Positions 15,807 through 23,981 of a stretch of 38,088 nt of DNA are shown here, in pieces. The translations under genes were made by a program, and so were the position numbers. The stretch lies in NCBI GenBank assembly GCA_003158735.1, contig PMLB01000412.1, positions 7,235-45,322 on the forward strand, given 5' to 3'. This DNA comes from Myxococcales bacterium (GTDB lineage Bacteria; Myxococcota_A; Polyangia; Fen-1088). Positions within the stretch are counted from its first letter, which is position 1. Each line of letters opens with the position of its first letter. A model generated the notes under the pieces. That model saw nothing but the letters and a program-made list of their open reading frames with translations. It was not told the origin of the DNA and ran no database searches.

Positions 15807-16170
15807 ATGGTCCTCATGGTTGCCAGGTTCCGTAGTGTGCTCCTGGGCCTTCTGATGGCGTGTTCGTGCGAAGCCCGCGGGCTGCGGATCTCGACGGCTG
15901 TCGACTATGACCTTGGCAAGGTGGTGCTACACGGCGACGTTGTTGCCCAACGGGGAGGTGCTCGTCGCCGGAGGAAACATTGATGGCAACGGCGACTTTG
16001 CCTCGAGCGCGGAATTGTACAACCCCGCGAGTGGAAAATTCACGGCCACCGACAGTATGACCGCGGGAAGGGGAGGCCACACGGCGACGTTACTGCTCAA
16101 CGGGAAGGTGCTCATCGCCGGTGGATTGTGCGACACTGGGGTTCTGGCAAGTGCAGAGCTATACGAATAG
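15807..16170 (+). pseudogene. Collapsed Kelch-repeat lipoprotein: signal peptide plus two repeats in different frames
   Basis: ATG 15807 opens a clear signal ('RSVLLGLLMACSC') ending in a lipobox-like Cys. In a different frame, 15907-16170 encodes two Kelch motifs: 'ARWCYTATLLPNGEVLVAGG' with 'SAELYNP', and 'GRGGHTATLLLNGKVLIAGG' with 'SAELYE', ending TAG. Kelch proteins of this type normally have five to seven repeats forming a propeller. Here the N-terminal repeats are deleted and the frames no longer join. It is a relic of a surface propeller lipoprotein. Its 3' end plus trailer also survives at 5640-5715. Confidence 0.65.
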
Positions 16171-16323
16171 CCCCGACGGCGGGCGCCAGTTACAAGGCGC
16201 TCGCGCCAAGCGCTGCTACCAGAGCCGGTGCGCCGCCCAGCCTGCGTGGCCATCGTGCTAGCACAAGATCCATCGGGTGAACGACTCGGGAGCTGTTCGC
16301 GATTTGCCTGGAACCTGCAGGAA

Positions 16324-16531
16324 TCAGAGGGGGCCCTTGACGGCCCGAGGCAGCGCAACCTGCACGGGCTGGGCTCGGCCGCGCGTGATACCGAGCAGAA
16401 CGTGCAGATAGTGTTTGAAGATCGCATGGAGGTTGTCGTCGGCCGTCTTGGGACGAGCATGCGTCTGGGCATATGCGGGCGCCAGGTGGCCGAAGCGGTC
16501 GAGAAAATCCCAGATCACGACGTCTTCATTG
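16324..16531 (-). pseudogene. Possible gene fragment downstream of the small Ala/Gln-rich gene
   Basis: Beginning beside the stop of the 95-residue gene, this frame reads 'DVVIWDFLDRFGHLAPAY', 'PKTADDNLHAIFKHYL' and ends at 16324. The composition looks protein-like, but there is no good start (a GTG after 'NED' is possible) and the last 20 residues are less convincing. It could be the displaced C-terminal coding part of a lost gene. I do not recognise it. Confidence 0.25.
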
Positions 16532-16534
16532 ACC

Positions 16535-16822
16535 TTAGGCCACGACGTGGGTGGTGTGCGCTGTTTCCGGCGGCTTCGCTTCTGCCTTGGCAGCGGTCTC
16601 CTTGGCGAGCAGCCTTTCGGCTTGAGCGTCACCGGTGCCTGCTTCTTTGGCGGTCTGAGCGGGCGTCTCCAGCGCCTCCTGCAAGGCCGCCTGGGCAGCA
16701 CTGCTCAACTGAACGGTGTCCGTGGGAACGGACTGCGGCTGGGGTGCGGGCGCCTTTGGGCGCACGTCTGCGGGCTGAGCCGCAGGCTGGGTTTGGGATA
16801 CGACGGCTACTGGATGACTCAT
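16535..16822 (-). CDS. Small Ala/Gln-rich protein, unknown function
   Basis: 95 residues from ATG 16820-16822, with a GGAGA site; the ten-codon longer in-frame extension covers that site and is rejected. It starts 'MSHPVAVVSQTQP', has a Pro/Ala/Gln spacer, then 'DTVQLSSAAQAALQEAL' and a Lys/Glu/Ala helix. The 'DTV.LS.AAQA' phrase recurs in many small bacterial proteins of unknown role. No signal peptide is visible. Its leader and first 13 codons are duplicated at 7580-7663. An upstream 'gtgccgaaagag' block conserved between the two copies may be a regulatory site. Downstream gene order gives no hint to its function. Confidence 0.6.
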   Translation of the reverse strand: MSHPVAVVSQTQPAAQPADVRPKAPAPQPQSVPTDTVQLSSAAQAALQEALETPAQTAKEAGTGDAQAERLLAKETAAKAEAKPPETAHTTHVVA

Positions 16823-16897
16823 TGAGGGTCTCCTTCGAGTCTCTTTCGGCACTGGGGCCCCTGTCGATAACGGTGAATCCTGGCTTTCTTCGCGCAG

Positions 16898-17311
16898 TTG
16901 TCATTGGCACAAAGCTTCGCTAGTCGCCCTCTCGACCTGCCGCCAGAGTGGTCCGACGATGACTACCGGCGGTGGGGCTACACGCTCGGCTACGCGCTGC
17001 GGACGGGAATGCGTCAGCTCTACATGCTGGACGGCCCTGAGATCGACTTCAGCCTGGAATCACCCTGGGAGCGAACCGAAGGGGCGAGGAAGCACAAGTG
17101 CGGCGCTTTGACCTTCATGGACACCTCGATTGGCGGCAGCGGCTCTCTGGAACGAACCGCCGCCGAGATGCACCTGGTGGCGAAGCGGGCAATCGAACAC
17201 CTGGACCACAAGGACTGTGAGACAGCCTGCTACCGTTGCCTGAAATCCTACAACAACCAGCGCTACCACGAGTACCTCGCCTGGCCGCTGGTGATGCCCG
17301 ACCTGGAACAC
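16898..17311 (+). pseudogene. C-terminal fragment of a DUF1998 protein (DrmB/helicase-associated zinc domain)
   Basis: The frame from about 16907 encodes '[17 protein letters not shown]', '[15 protein letters not shown]' and '[19 protein letters not shown]'. These are the hallmarks of DUF1998: the 'D...GG.G' block and the C-x3-C-x2-C...NQ..H zinc-binding cluster. DUF1998 occurs as DrmB in DISARM defence loci and at the C-terminus of MrfA-type helicases, both much larger. The helicase or N-terminal part is absent and no ribosome site is visible, so this is a relic. It runs in frame into a methyltransferase at about 17310. Confidence 0.75.
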
Positions 17312-17844
17312 GAATTCATGCCCGAGAACGTGCGCCCCCTCGCCTACTACGATCGGCCGGTGCCCATCGGCCTCGGTCAAACCATCAGCCAACCCTACAT
17401 CGTGGCCCTGATGACCGAGCTGGCAGCGGTGGGGCGCGGTAGCCGCGTGCTTGAGATCGGCACCGGCTCAGGCTACCAGGCCGCCGTGCTCGCCGAGCTG
17501 GGCGCCGATGTGTACTCCATGAGATCCTGGCTCCACTGAGAGAACGCGCGGTCGAGATCCTGGCGCGACTCGGGTACGGGCAGGTGAAGACCCGCGTGAG
17601 TGATGGTTATCTGGTCTGGCCCGAGGCCGCTCCCTTCGACGCCATCATCGTCACCGCCGCACCTGCCCGCGTGCCGGAGCCACTCAAGCAACAGCTCAAG
17701 GTCGGCGGTCGACTGGTCCTGCCTGTTGGCAAGGTCGACCAGGAGCTGGAGGTGATCACGCGGACCGCGGTGGGCTTCTCCGAACGAAACGTGATCCCCG
17801 TACGCTTCGTGCCCATGACTGGCAAGGCAGATGAGAGCCGCTAG
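17312..17844 (+). pseudogene. pcm: Protein-L-isoaspartate O-methyltransferase, 5'-truncated and frameshifted
   Basis: The first half, in frame with the DUF1998 piece, reads '[15 protein letters not shown]', '[13 protein letters not shown]' and the SAM motif '[19 protein letters not shown]'. After 'DVYS' the frame breaks: inserting one base between 17520 and 17521 restores '[20 protein letters not shown]' and continues into the frame ending at 17844 ('FDAIIVTAAPARVPEPL', 'GGRLVLPVGKVDQEL', 'VRFVPMTG'). PCMT repairs isoaspartyl residues in aged proteins using S-adenosylmethionine. The first ~30 residues are missing. Both defects make it inactive unless the single-base loss is a sequencing error. 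Confidence 0.85.
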
Positions 17845-17936
17845 CGCTTCACGCGGGCCACCTCAGCCGCCAGCAATGTCGGCTGCTCGGCGCCCGCTTC
17901 CGCCTCACGGGCCTTATCACGCAAGAACACACGCCG

Positions 17937-18020
17937 ATCAGCAGCGACGTCAGCGGCACCTACGAACCTGGAGCTGGCGAAAAGCTGCCGAAACTGAGCG
18001 CGTCCGGAAAGGGCAAGTAG
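17937..18020 (+). pseudogene. 27-codon C-terminal relic of a pilin-like lipoprotein
   Basis: This frame reads 'DVSGTYEPGAGEKLPKL' and 'SASGKGK' with TAG 18018-18020. The intact gene at 33948-35831 ends 'DVTGTYEPGAGDKLPKL' and 'SAPGKDK', so 23 of the last 27 or so positions agree or are conservative. Upstream similarity is lost after a small indel near 17937. The remaining gap 17845-18200 holds a possible minus-strand gene end ('EQPTLLAAEVARVKR', stop at 17841) and the A2M gene's ribosome site. Confidence 0.7.
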
Positions 18021-18200
18021 CTGCGGTTCCGCGAAGAAGCAGGGAAATGAAAGAAAGGGGAAGGGTGATCGGTCGCACGCAGCGAGCATGCCGCAAGGAA
18101 ACCGAAAGGGAAGCAGCGAGGTGTTGCGCGTTCCCTGCTATTGACGCCGGGGCCGCGCGCCCGCACGATGTTGCCTGGTCAGTCGGAGGGAGGAAGAATC

Positions 18201-21200
18201 GTGCTCACATGCTCTCGGAAATTTGCTCTTTGCGCTTTGGCCTCGGTCACGCTGGCCGGCGCCGCCTGCCGCAACCCGAACGCCGCCCACGTCGTGCAGG
18301 TGACCCCGCACGGTGAGGCCAAACCGGAGGATCTGCGCGCCGGCGTACGCATCAGTTTCGATCGCCCGGTGGTGCCCGCTTCCGCGCTCGGGGCGCAGCT
18401 CTTGCCGCCCCCGGTGGTGCTGACCCCGGGCGTGCCCGGCACCACGGTATGGCTGGACCAGCAGACCCTAGTCTTCACACCCGCGCAGAAGCTGCAACCC
18501 TCCACTCGCTACCGGGTCGCGCTGGCACCGGCGGCTTTGGGCCAGACGCTGGCTCTTGTGGCCTCGTGGACCGGCGACTCATTCGTATTCGAACGCCTGC
18601 GCGTGCGGCACGTCACCTTCCCGGCGCCCGGGCCGCAGTTCCAGGGTCAGGCGCCGGTGGTCCGGGTCGACTTCAGCGAGCCAGTCGATCCGGCCCAGGT
18701 GGCCAAGGCCTGTCGCTTCGTCGCCGAGCGGGGCAAGACCATCGAGGCCCGCGTGGGCGCGCCTGCTGCCGCTGGCGCCGAAGAATCGGATGGCGACGTG
18801 CAGGAATCCCAGCCGGACAAGACCATGCGAGTGCGCCTGGCGCCGGTGGGGAAGCTGGAGCCGGGCACTGGCTACAAGTTGCTTTGCCGGGCCGGCCTGC
18901 TGCCCACGACGGGCAGCGAGGGCCTGGCCGAGGACATGGAGTCGGCGTTTCAAACCTACGGCCCTCTGCGCGTGGTCAAGGTCAGTCCCGACGGCCACGA
19001 CGTGATTCCCGACGACGCGGTGGTGAAGGTCGAGTTCTCCACGCCGGTCGATCCCGAGCAGGTGCGCCAGCACGTCAAACTGGACGTGGACCGCGACAAG
19101 GGCAAGGCGCCGCCCAGCTTCGAAGCCAACGGCCTGCGCACGCTGTATTCATGGAAGGGCAATCTCGAACCCTCGGCCTGGTACCACCTGGTGGTCGCGG
19201 GCGAGATCAAGGACATCTTCGGACAGAAGCTGGGGGCTGACGAAGGGCACGACTTCCGGGCCGGCGATGGAGGGCCGCGCCTGAACGTGGAACGCGGCAT
19301 CTATGCGGTCGAGCGCAGCAGCGGCAAGTACTCGGTATGGACGCGCAATCTGCACGGGTTCAGCGTGACCTGCTCGCGCATACCCGAGGCCAAGTTGGCA
19401 GCCCTGCTGGCCGGCCCGGTGAACTTCGATTCCTGGTATGGCAGCGAGGACAAGCCGGTCGACTACCGTGCCCTGGGCGTGCGGCCGGCCTACCGGCACA
19501 TCAAGACCACTGGAGCGGTGAAGAACAAGTGGCACGACGACAGCCTGGCGCTGGCCTCGGTGTGCGGGGAATCGCCGTCGCCATCCGCACCTGCGGGGCA
19601 GGGCAAGCCGGCGGCGGAGACTGTGCCTCCCGAGAGCGAAGCCCCGGCCGCGGCACCGCAGGCCGGGCCGGCGCCGGGTGGCGTGTACCTGCTGGAGCTC
19701 GATTCACGCGAACTGAAGCCCGAGGCGCGCGAGCGGACGCGCCGGGTTCTGGCCAACGTCACCGACCTGGGCCTGCTCGCCAAGGTGGGCGATGCCTCGT
19801 CGCTGCTCTGGGTGGTGCGCCTTTCCGACGGCCAGCCGGTGGCGGGCGCGACGGTGCGCATCCGCGACATCAAGGGCAGGGTGCGCTTTTCCGCCAGCAG
19901 TTCGGCCGAAGGCACGGTGGTGGCGCCGGGCGCGGCCACGCTGGTGCAGGCGGCGCCCAAGGCACCGCAGGGCGACGGCGACGACCACAACGAGGCGTAC
20001 GAGGAATGGGACAGTCGCGGCGAGCGGCGCATGATCGTGACCGCGCAGACCGGAGACGATCTGGCGGTGCTCGACACCAACTGGTCGAGCGGCCTGCAGG
20101 TGTGGAACTTCGGCGTCAACGAGGAACACGGCGGCGGCACCGTGCGCGTGCGTGGCTTCTTGCAATCGGATCGCGGCCTGTATCGGCCGGGCGACACGGT
20201 TCACCTGCGCGGCCTGGTGCGCGCCATCGATTTGGCCGGCAAGATGCGCGTGCCCGCCAAGGCGAAAAAGGTGCATTTGCTGATCAAGGATCCGCGCGGC
20301 ACCACCCTGGTCGACGAAGACGTGGCGCTAAGTGGATTCGGCGGCTTCCATCGCGATCTGACCCTGGACCCCGAGGCGCGCCTGGGGGATTACCGGGTGC
20401 AGGGCGACGTGCTCGGGCAGTCCTTCACCGACAAGTTCTCCGTCGAGGAATACCGGCCGCGCACTTTCGAGGTCAAGCTGGCCGCGGGCAAGAAGAACCT
20501 CTTCTTCGGCCAGAAGATCTCCTTCAAGGTGGAGGCTGATTATCTCTACGGGGCGCCCTTGCGCGGCGGCAAGCTGAAGTGGGACATCCGCCGCCGGGCT
20601 CACACGCCCAGCTTCCCTGAATTCGAACAGTACTCGTTCCAGGATCTGGTCACCCTGTGGGACGAGGGCGCGTACTGGTCGCGCAACGAGGAGCGCTCGT
20701 TCTCCTCGTTCGTGCAGGATGGCTCCATCGATCTCGACGACAAGGGCCAGGCGCGCGTCTCGGCTCGCGACGACGACAAGGATCTGGCTGGCCCGCAGGA
20801 CTACCTGATCGAGGCCACCGTGACCGACAGCCGCGGTGAGGCGGTGGGCGCGCGCCAGGCCCTGGTCATGCACCGATCGTCACTTTACCTGGGCCTGCAC
20901 ACCGAGGAGTTCGTGCAGAAGGCGGACGCGCCCTTTGCCATCCAGGCGATCGCCCTCACGCCCGAGGGGAAACGCCGCGCGGCCCAGGGGGTGAAGCTCA
21001 CTATCACGCACTCGCCGCGCTCGCGCTGGGACTGCTCGGGCTCCGGTCGCTGCGAGCGCAAGGTCGAAGCCCCGGTGGTGACCCGCACCATCGACGTTCC
21101 CGAGACCGGTGTCGCGGTCGAGCGCGTGGAACTGCACCAGCCCGGCTCGTACGAGGTGAAGCTGCAGGCGGGCGACGGCCGCGGCGGACAGGCCATCGCG

Positions 21201-23981
21201 TCCGACACCATCTACGTGGTGGGCAAGGGCGAGGCCTTCTGGAGCGGCGACGAGGGCACGCGCATGACCCTGGTTGCGTCGCGGCCCAAATACAAGAGCG
21301 GCGATACCGCCAAGCTGGTGGCCCAAGCCAACCTGCCGGGCGCGCTGGCTCTCATCACCCTGGAGCGCGACGGGGTGATGAGATACCAGGTCAAGCGGAT
21401 GGAAACCAGCGGCGAGGCCATCGAGATCCCGGTGGAGGCGCGCTTCGCCCCCAACGTGTACGCGGCGGTCACGCTGGTGCGCGGCCGCACCGGCGAGGGC
21501 GAGAAGGGCAAGCCGCAGTTCAAGATGGGAATGGTGAACCTGCAGGTCGACAGCAGCGACCGCCGGCTGGCAGTCACGGTGGAAACCGACCGGCCGAGTT
21601 ACCGACCGGGCGACACGGTCAGTGCCACGGTCAAGGTTCGCAATGCCCAGGGCGCGCCGGTGAAGGCCGAGCTGGCGCTGGCGGCAGCCGACGAGGGCGT
21701 GCTGCAGATCGCGGGCTACAAGACACCTGATCCCTTGCCGACGTTCTATCGAGCCTGGGGCCTGGGCGTGAGCTCGTCCACCACCTGGAACCGCATCGCA
21801 ACCATGCACGATCCGTCGCGCAGCAACGACGAGGAAGAAGAAGGCGAGGGCGGCGACGCCGGCGGGGAAGAGGCCGGGCGCATCCGCTCGCGCTTCATGG
21901 CCACGGCCTACTGGAACCCGGCCCTGGTCACCGCGGCCGACGGCACCGCGCACGTGACCTTCACGGCGCCCGACAACCTGACCGCCTTCCGCGTGATGGC
22001 CGTGGCGGCCGACAGCGGCGAGCGTTTCGGCTCGGGCGAGAAGCGCTTCGCGGTCAACAAGCTGTTGCAGGCCATGCCCGCGCTGCCGCGCTTCCTCACC
22101 ATGGGCGATGCGCTCAATGCCACAGTGGTCGTGCACAACAACACCAAGGAGCCGGCCAAGGTCACGGTCAGCGCTGTGGTCGCGGGCGGCGTGCACCTTT
22201 CGGGCGAAAGCTCACAGGTCATCAACGTTCCCGCCAACGGAGCGGCGCCCGCGGTGTTCCCCGCAGTGGCCGAGTCGGAGGGCGAGGCCAGCTTCACCTT
22301 CCAGGCGCGCGGCGGCGGCGAAGCGGACGCCGTGCTTACCAAGCTGCCGGTCGAGCGGCCCAGCACAACGGAAACCACGCTGGTGGGCGAGGGCTCGACT
22401 GCTAAGCGCGCCGAGCACGCCTTGCCCAAGGTTGCGGGCGTGTTGCCTGGTCGCGGTCGTCTGGAGGTGGTGTTGGATACCACCGGACTGTCGCGTCTCG
22501 ACGAGGGGCTGTCCTATCTGGTCGGGTACCCGTACGGCTGCCTGGAACAGACCACGTCCAAGGTGGTGCCCATGGTGGCGGTCGGGGATCTGGCGGCGTC
22601 GGTGGATCTGCCGGAAGTGAACCAGGCCACGCTCAAGCGCTTCGTGACCACCGGGATCGCCAAAATCCTGCGCCACCAGCACGAGGACGGCGGGTTCGGC
22701 CTGTGGATCGGCGCGCCCACCGAGGAGCACTACACGGCCTTTGGGCTGTGGGGGCTGGCAGTGGCCCGGCGTTCGGGCTGGGACGTGGACCGGGCCGCGC
22801 TGGACAAGGGCGCGCGCTGGCTGCGCAAGTCACTGGCGCAATCGAAAGACCAGGACGGCTATCATTATATGGGTGTAGCGGGCGCGCAGGCCTTTGCCCT
22901 ATACGTGCTGGCCGAGCTGGCGGCCGACAAGATCGGGCCGGGCCTCGACGCGGCCCTGCGGGACAAGCTGCTCCGTGAGCGCGGCAAGCTGCCGCGCTAC
23001 GGGCGCGCTTTCTTGGCCCGTGCGCTGGCGCGCACGGACAACAAGGATATGGCCAAGATGGTGCTCGACGAGATCCTGGCCGAGGCGGGCGCGGGCAAGG
23101 GCCCGCTGGTGATAGGCGAAGGCCACGACACCGATCTGTCGTGGTACTGGAGCTCGGACACGCGCACCTCGGCCATCGTGCTGGGCGCGCTCATCGCACT
23201 CGATCCCAAGCACCCGGCGGTGGAACGACTGGCCGACGGCCTGCTGGCCACGCGCACCCAGGGGCGCTGGGAGAACACGCAGGAGAATTTGTATTCGCTG
23301 GTCGCGCTGGCCGATCTGGCGCGGGTGCGCGCTGCCAGCGGCGGCGCCAAGATCACGGTCACGGCCGGGGGCAAGTCGCTGTATGCGGGCGCGCTCAAGG
23401 GCGCCGAGGTGAGGCGCCTGGCGGTTCCCAATGATGGGCAGGGCGCGGGCAGTCTGGTCATCGAGACCGACGGGGCTCCGGTGTACTACCTGGCGCGCCT
23501 GCACAGCGTGCGCGTCCTGGATCCCACGGCCCGGCAGGCGGGGATGACGGTGGTGCGCGAGTATCTCGACGGCGAGAGCGAACGCCGGCTCAGCCAGGCC
23601 AAGGTCGGCCAACTGGTGAAGGTGCGGCTCAAGATCCAGTCGCAGTCGTCGCGCTCGCACGTGGCAGTGGTGGATCGCTTGCCTGCCGGACTGGAGCCGG
23701 TGCTGGATCGGTTCAAGCCCAAGGACCAGGAAGAGGACGACGAGGGGCGCATTCATTGGTGGTGGATGGCCCAGGAGACGCGCTGGCAGAACCAGCAGCT
23801 CCACGACGATCGCGTGGAACTTTTTGCCGACGTGCTGGTGGCCGGTGAAACCACGCATGAGTACCTGACCCGTGCCATGAGCGCCGGCAGCTTCACCGCG
23901 CCCGGCACGCTGGCCGAGATGATGTACAAGCCGACCGTGAATGGCCGCAGCGCCGGTGACACGCTTCAGGTGGTTCGCTAG
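18201..23981 (+). CDS. yfhM: Bacterial alpha-2-macroglobulin, thioester-containing lipoprotein
   Basis: A 1926-residue protein from GTG 18201. This start is chosen because GGAGGGAGGA lies six bases upstream and a lipoprotein signal follows at once ('CALASVTLAGAAC', Cys at residue ~23). Early MG domains ('VRISFDRPVVP', 'VVRVDFSEPVDPAQV', 'VVKVEFSTPVDPEQV') are followed by the A2M_N region ('GLYRPGDTVHLRGLVR'), a second set ('PSYRPGDTVSATVKVR'), an acidic variable loop at about residues 1208-1230 in the bait-like position, and 'TAYWNPALVT'. The thioester is 'YGCLEQTTS' with C1447, followed by an alpha-alpha barrel and a receptor-like C-terminus. The intact CxEQ predicts covalent trapping of proteases that cut the bait region in the periplasm. 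It overlaps pbpC by 41 bp, the classic pairing with PBP1C. Confidence 0.95.
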   Translation: MLTCSRKFALCALASVTLAGAACRNPNAAHVVQVTPHGEAKPEDLRAGVRISFDRPVVPASALGAQLLPPPVVLTPGVPGTTVWLDQQTLVFTPAQKLQPSTRYRVALAPAALGQTLALVASWTGDSFVFERLRVRHVTFPAPGPQFQGQAPVVRVDFSEPVDPAQVAKACRFVAERGKTIEARVGAPAAAGAEESDGDVQESQPDKTMRVRLAPVGKLEPGTGYKLLCRAGLLPTTGSEGLAEDMESAFQTYGPLRVVKVSPDGHDVIPDDAVVKVEFSTPVDPEQVRQHVKLDVDRDKGKAPPSFEANGLRTLYSWKGNLEPSAWYHLVVAGEIKDIFGQKLGADEGHDFRAGDGGPRLNVERGIYAVERSSGKYSVWTRNLHGFSVTCSRIPEAKLAALLAGPVNFDSWYGSEDKPVDYRALGVRPAYRHIKTTGAVKNKWHDDSLALASVCGESPSPSAPAGQGKPAAETVPPESEAPAAAPQAGPAPGGVYLLELDSRELKPEARERTRRVLANVTDLGLLAKVGDASSLLWVVRLSDGQPVAGATVRIRDIKGRVRFSASSSAEGTVVAPGAATLVQAAPKAPQGDGDDHNEAYEEWDSRGERRMIVTAQTGDDLAVLDTNWSSGLQVWNFGVNEEHGGGTVRVRGFLQSDRGLYRPGDTVHLRGLVRAIDLAGKMRVPAKAKKVHLLIKDPRGTTLVDEDVALSGFGGFHRDLTLDPEARLGDYRVQGDVLGQSFTDKFSVEEYRPRTFEVKLAAGKKNLFFGQKISFKVEADYLYGAPLRGGKLKWDIRRRAHTPSFPEFEQYSFQDLVTLWDEGAYWSRNEERSFSSFVQDGSIDLDDKGQARVSARDDDKDLAGPQDYLIEATVTDSRGEAVGARQALVMHRSSLYLGLHTEEFVQKADAPFAIQAIALTPEGKRRAAQGVKLTITHSPRSRWDCSGSGRCERKVEAPVVTRTIDVPETGVAVERVELHQPGSYEVKLQAGDGRGGQAIASDTIYVVGKGEAFWSGDEGTRMTLVASRPKYKSGDTAKLVAQANLPGALALITLERDGVMRYQVKRMETSGEAIEIPVEARFAPNVYAAVTLVRGRTGEGEKGKPQFKMGMVNLQVDSSDRRLAVTVETDRPSYRPGDTVSATVKVRNAQGAPVKAELALAAADEGVLQIAGYKTPDPLPTFYRAWGLGVSSSTTWNRIATMHDPSRSNDEEEEGEGGDAGGEEAGRIRSRFMATAYWNPALVTAADGTAHVTFTAPDNLTAFRVMAVAADSGERFGSGEKRFAVNKLLQAMPALPRFLTMGDALNATVVVHNNTKEPAKVTVSAVVAGGVHLSGESSQVINVPANGAAPAVFPAVAESEGEASFTFQARGGGEADAVLTKLPVERPSTTETTLVGEGSTAKRAEHALPKVAGVLPGRGRLEVVLDTTGLSRLDEGLSYLVGYPYGCLEQTTSKVVPMVAVGDLAASVDLPEVNQATLKRFVTTGIAKILRHQHEDGGFGLWIGAPTEEHYTAFGLWGLAVARRSGWDVDRAALDKGARWLRKSLAQSKDQDGYHYMGVAGAQAFALYVLAELAADKIGPGLDAALRDKLLRERGKLPRYGRAFLARALARTDNKDMAKMVLDEILAEAGAGKGPLVIGEGHDTDLSWYWSSDTRTSAIVLGALIALDPKHPAVERLADGLLATRTQGRWENTQENLYSLVALADLARVRAASGGAKITVTAGGKSLYAGALKGAEVRRLAVPNDGQGAGSLVIETDGAPVYYLARLHSVRVLDPTARQAGMTVVREYLDGESERRLSQAKVGQLVKVRLKIQSQSSRSHVAVVDRLPAGLEPVLDRFKPKDQEEDDEGRIHWWWMAQETRWQNQQLHDDRVELFADVLVAGETTHEYLTRAMSAGSFTAPGTLAEMMYKPTVNGRSAGDTLQVVR

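Noticed and set aside
18449-23752. Long open frames antisense or out of frame to the A2M gene
   Set aside because: High GC leaves alternative frames open; they lack starts with ribosome sites and have Arg/Ala-rich shadow composition.
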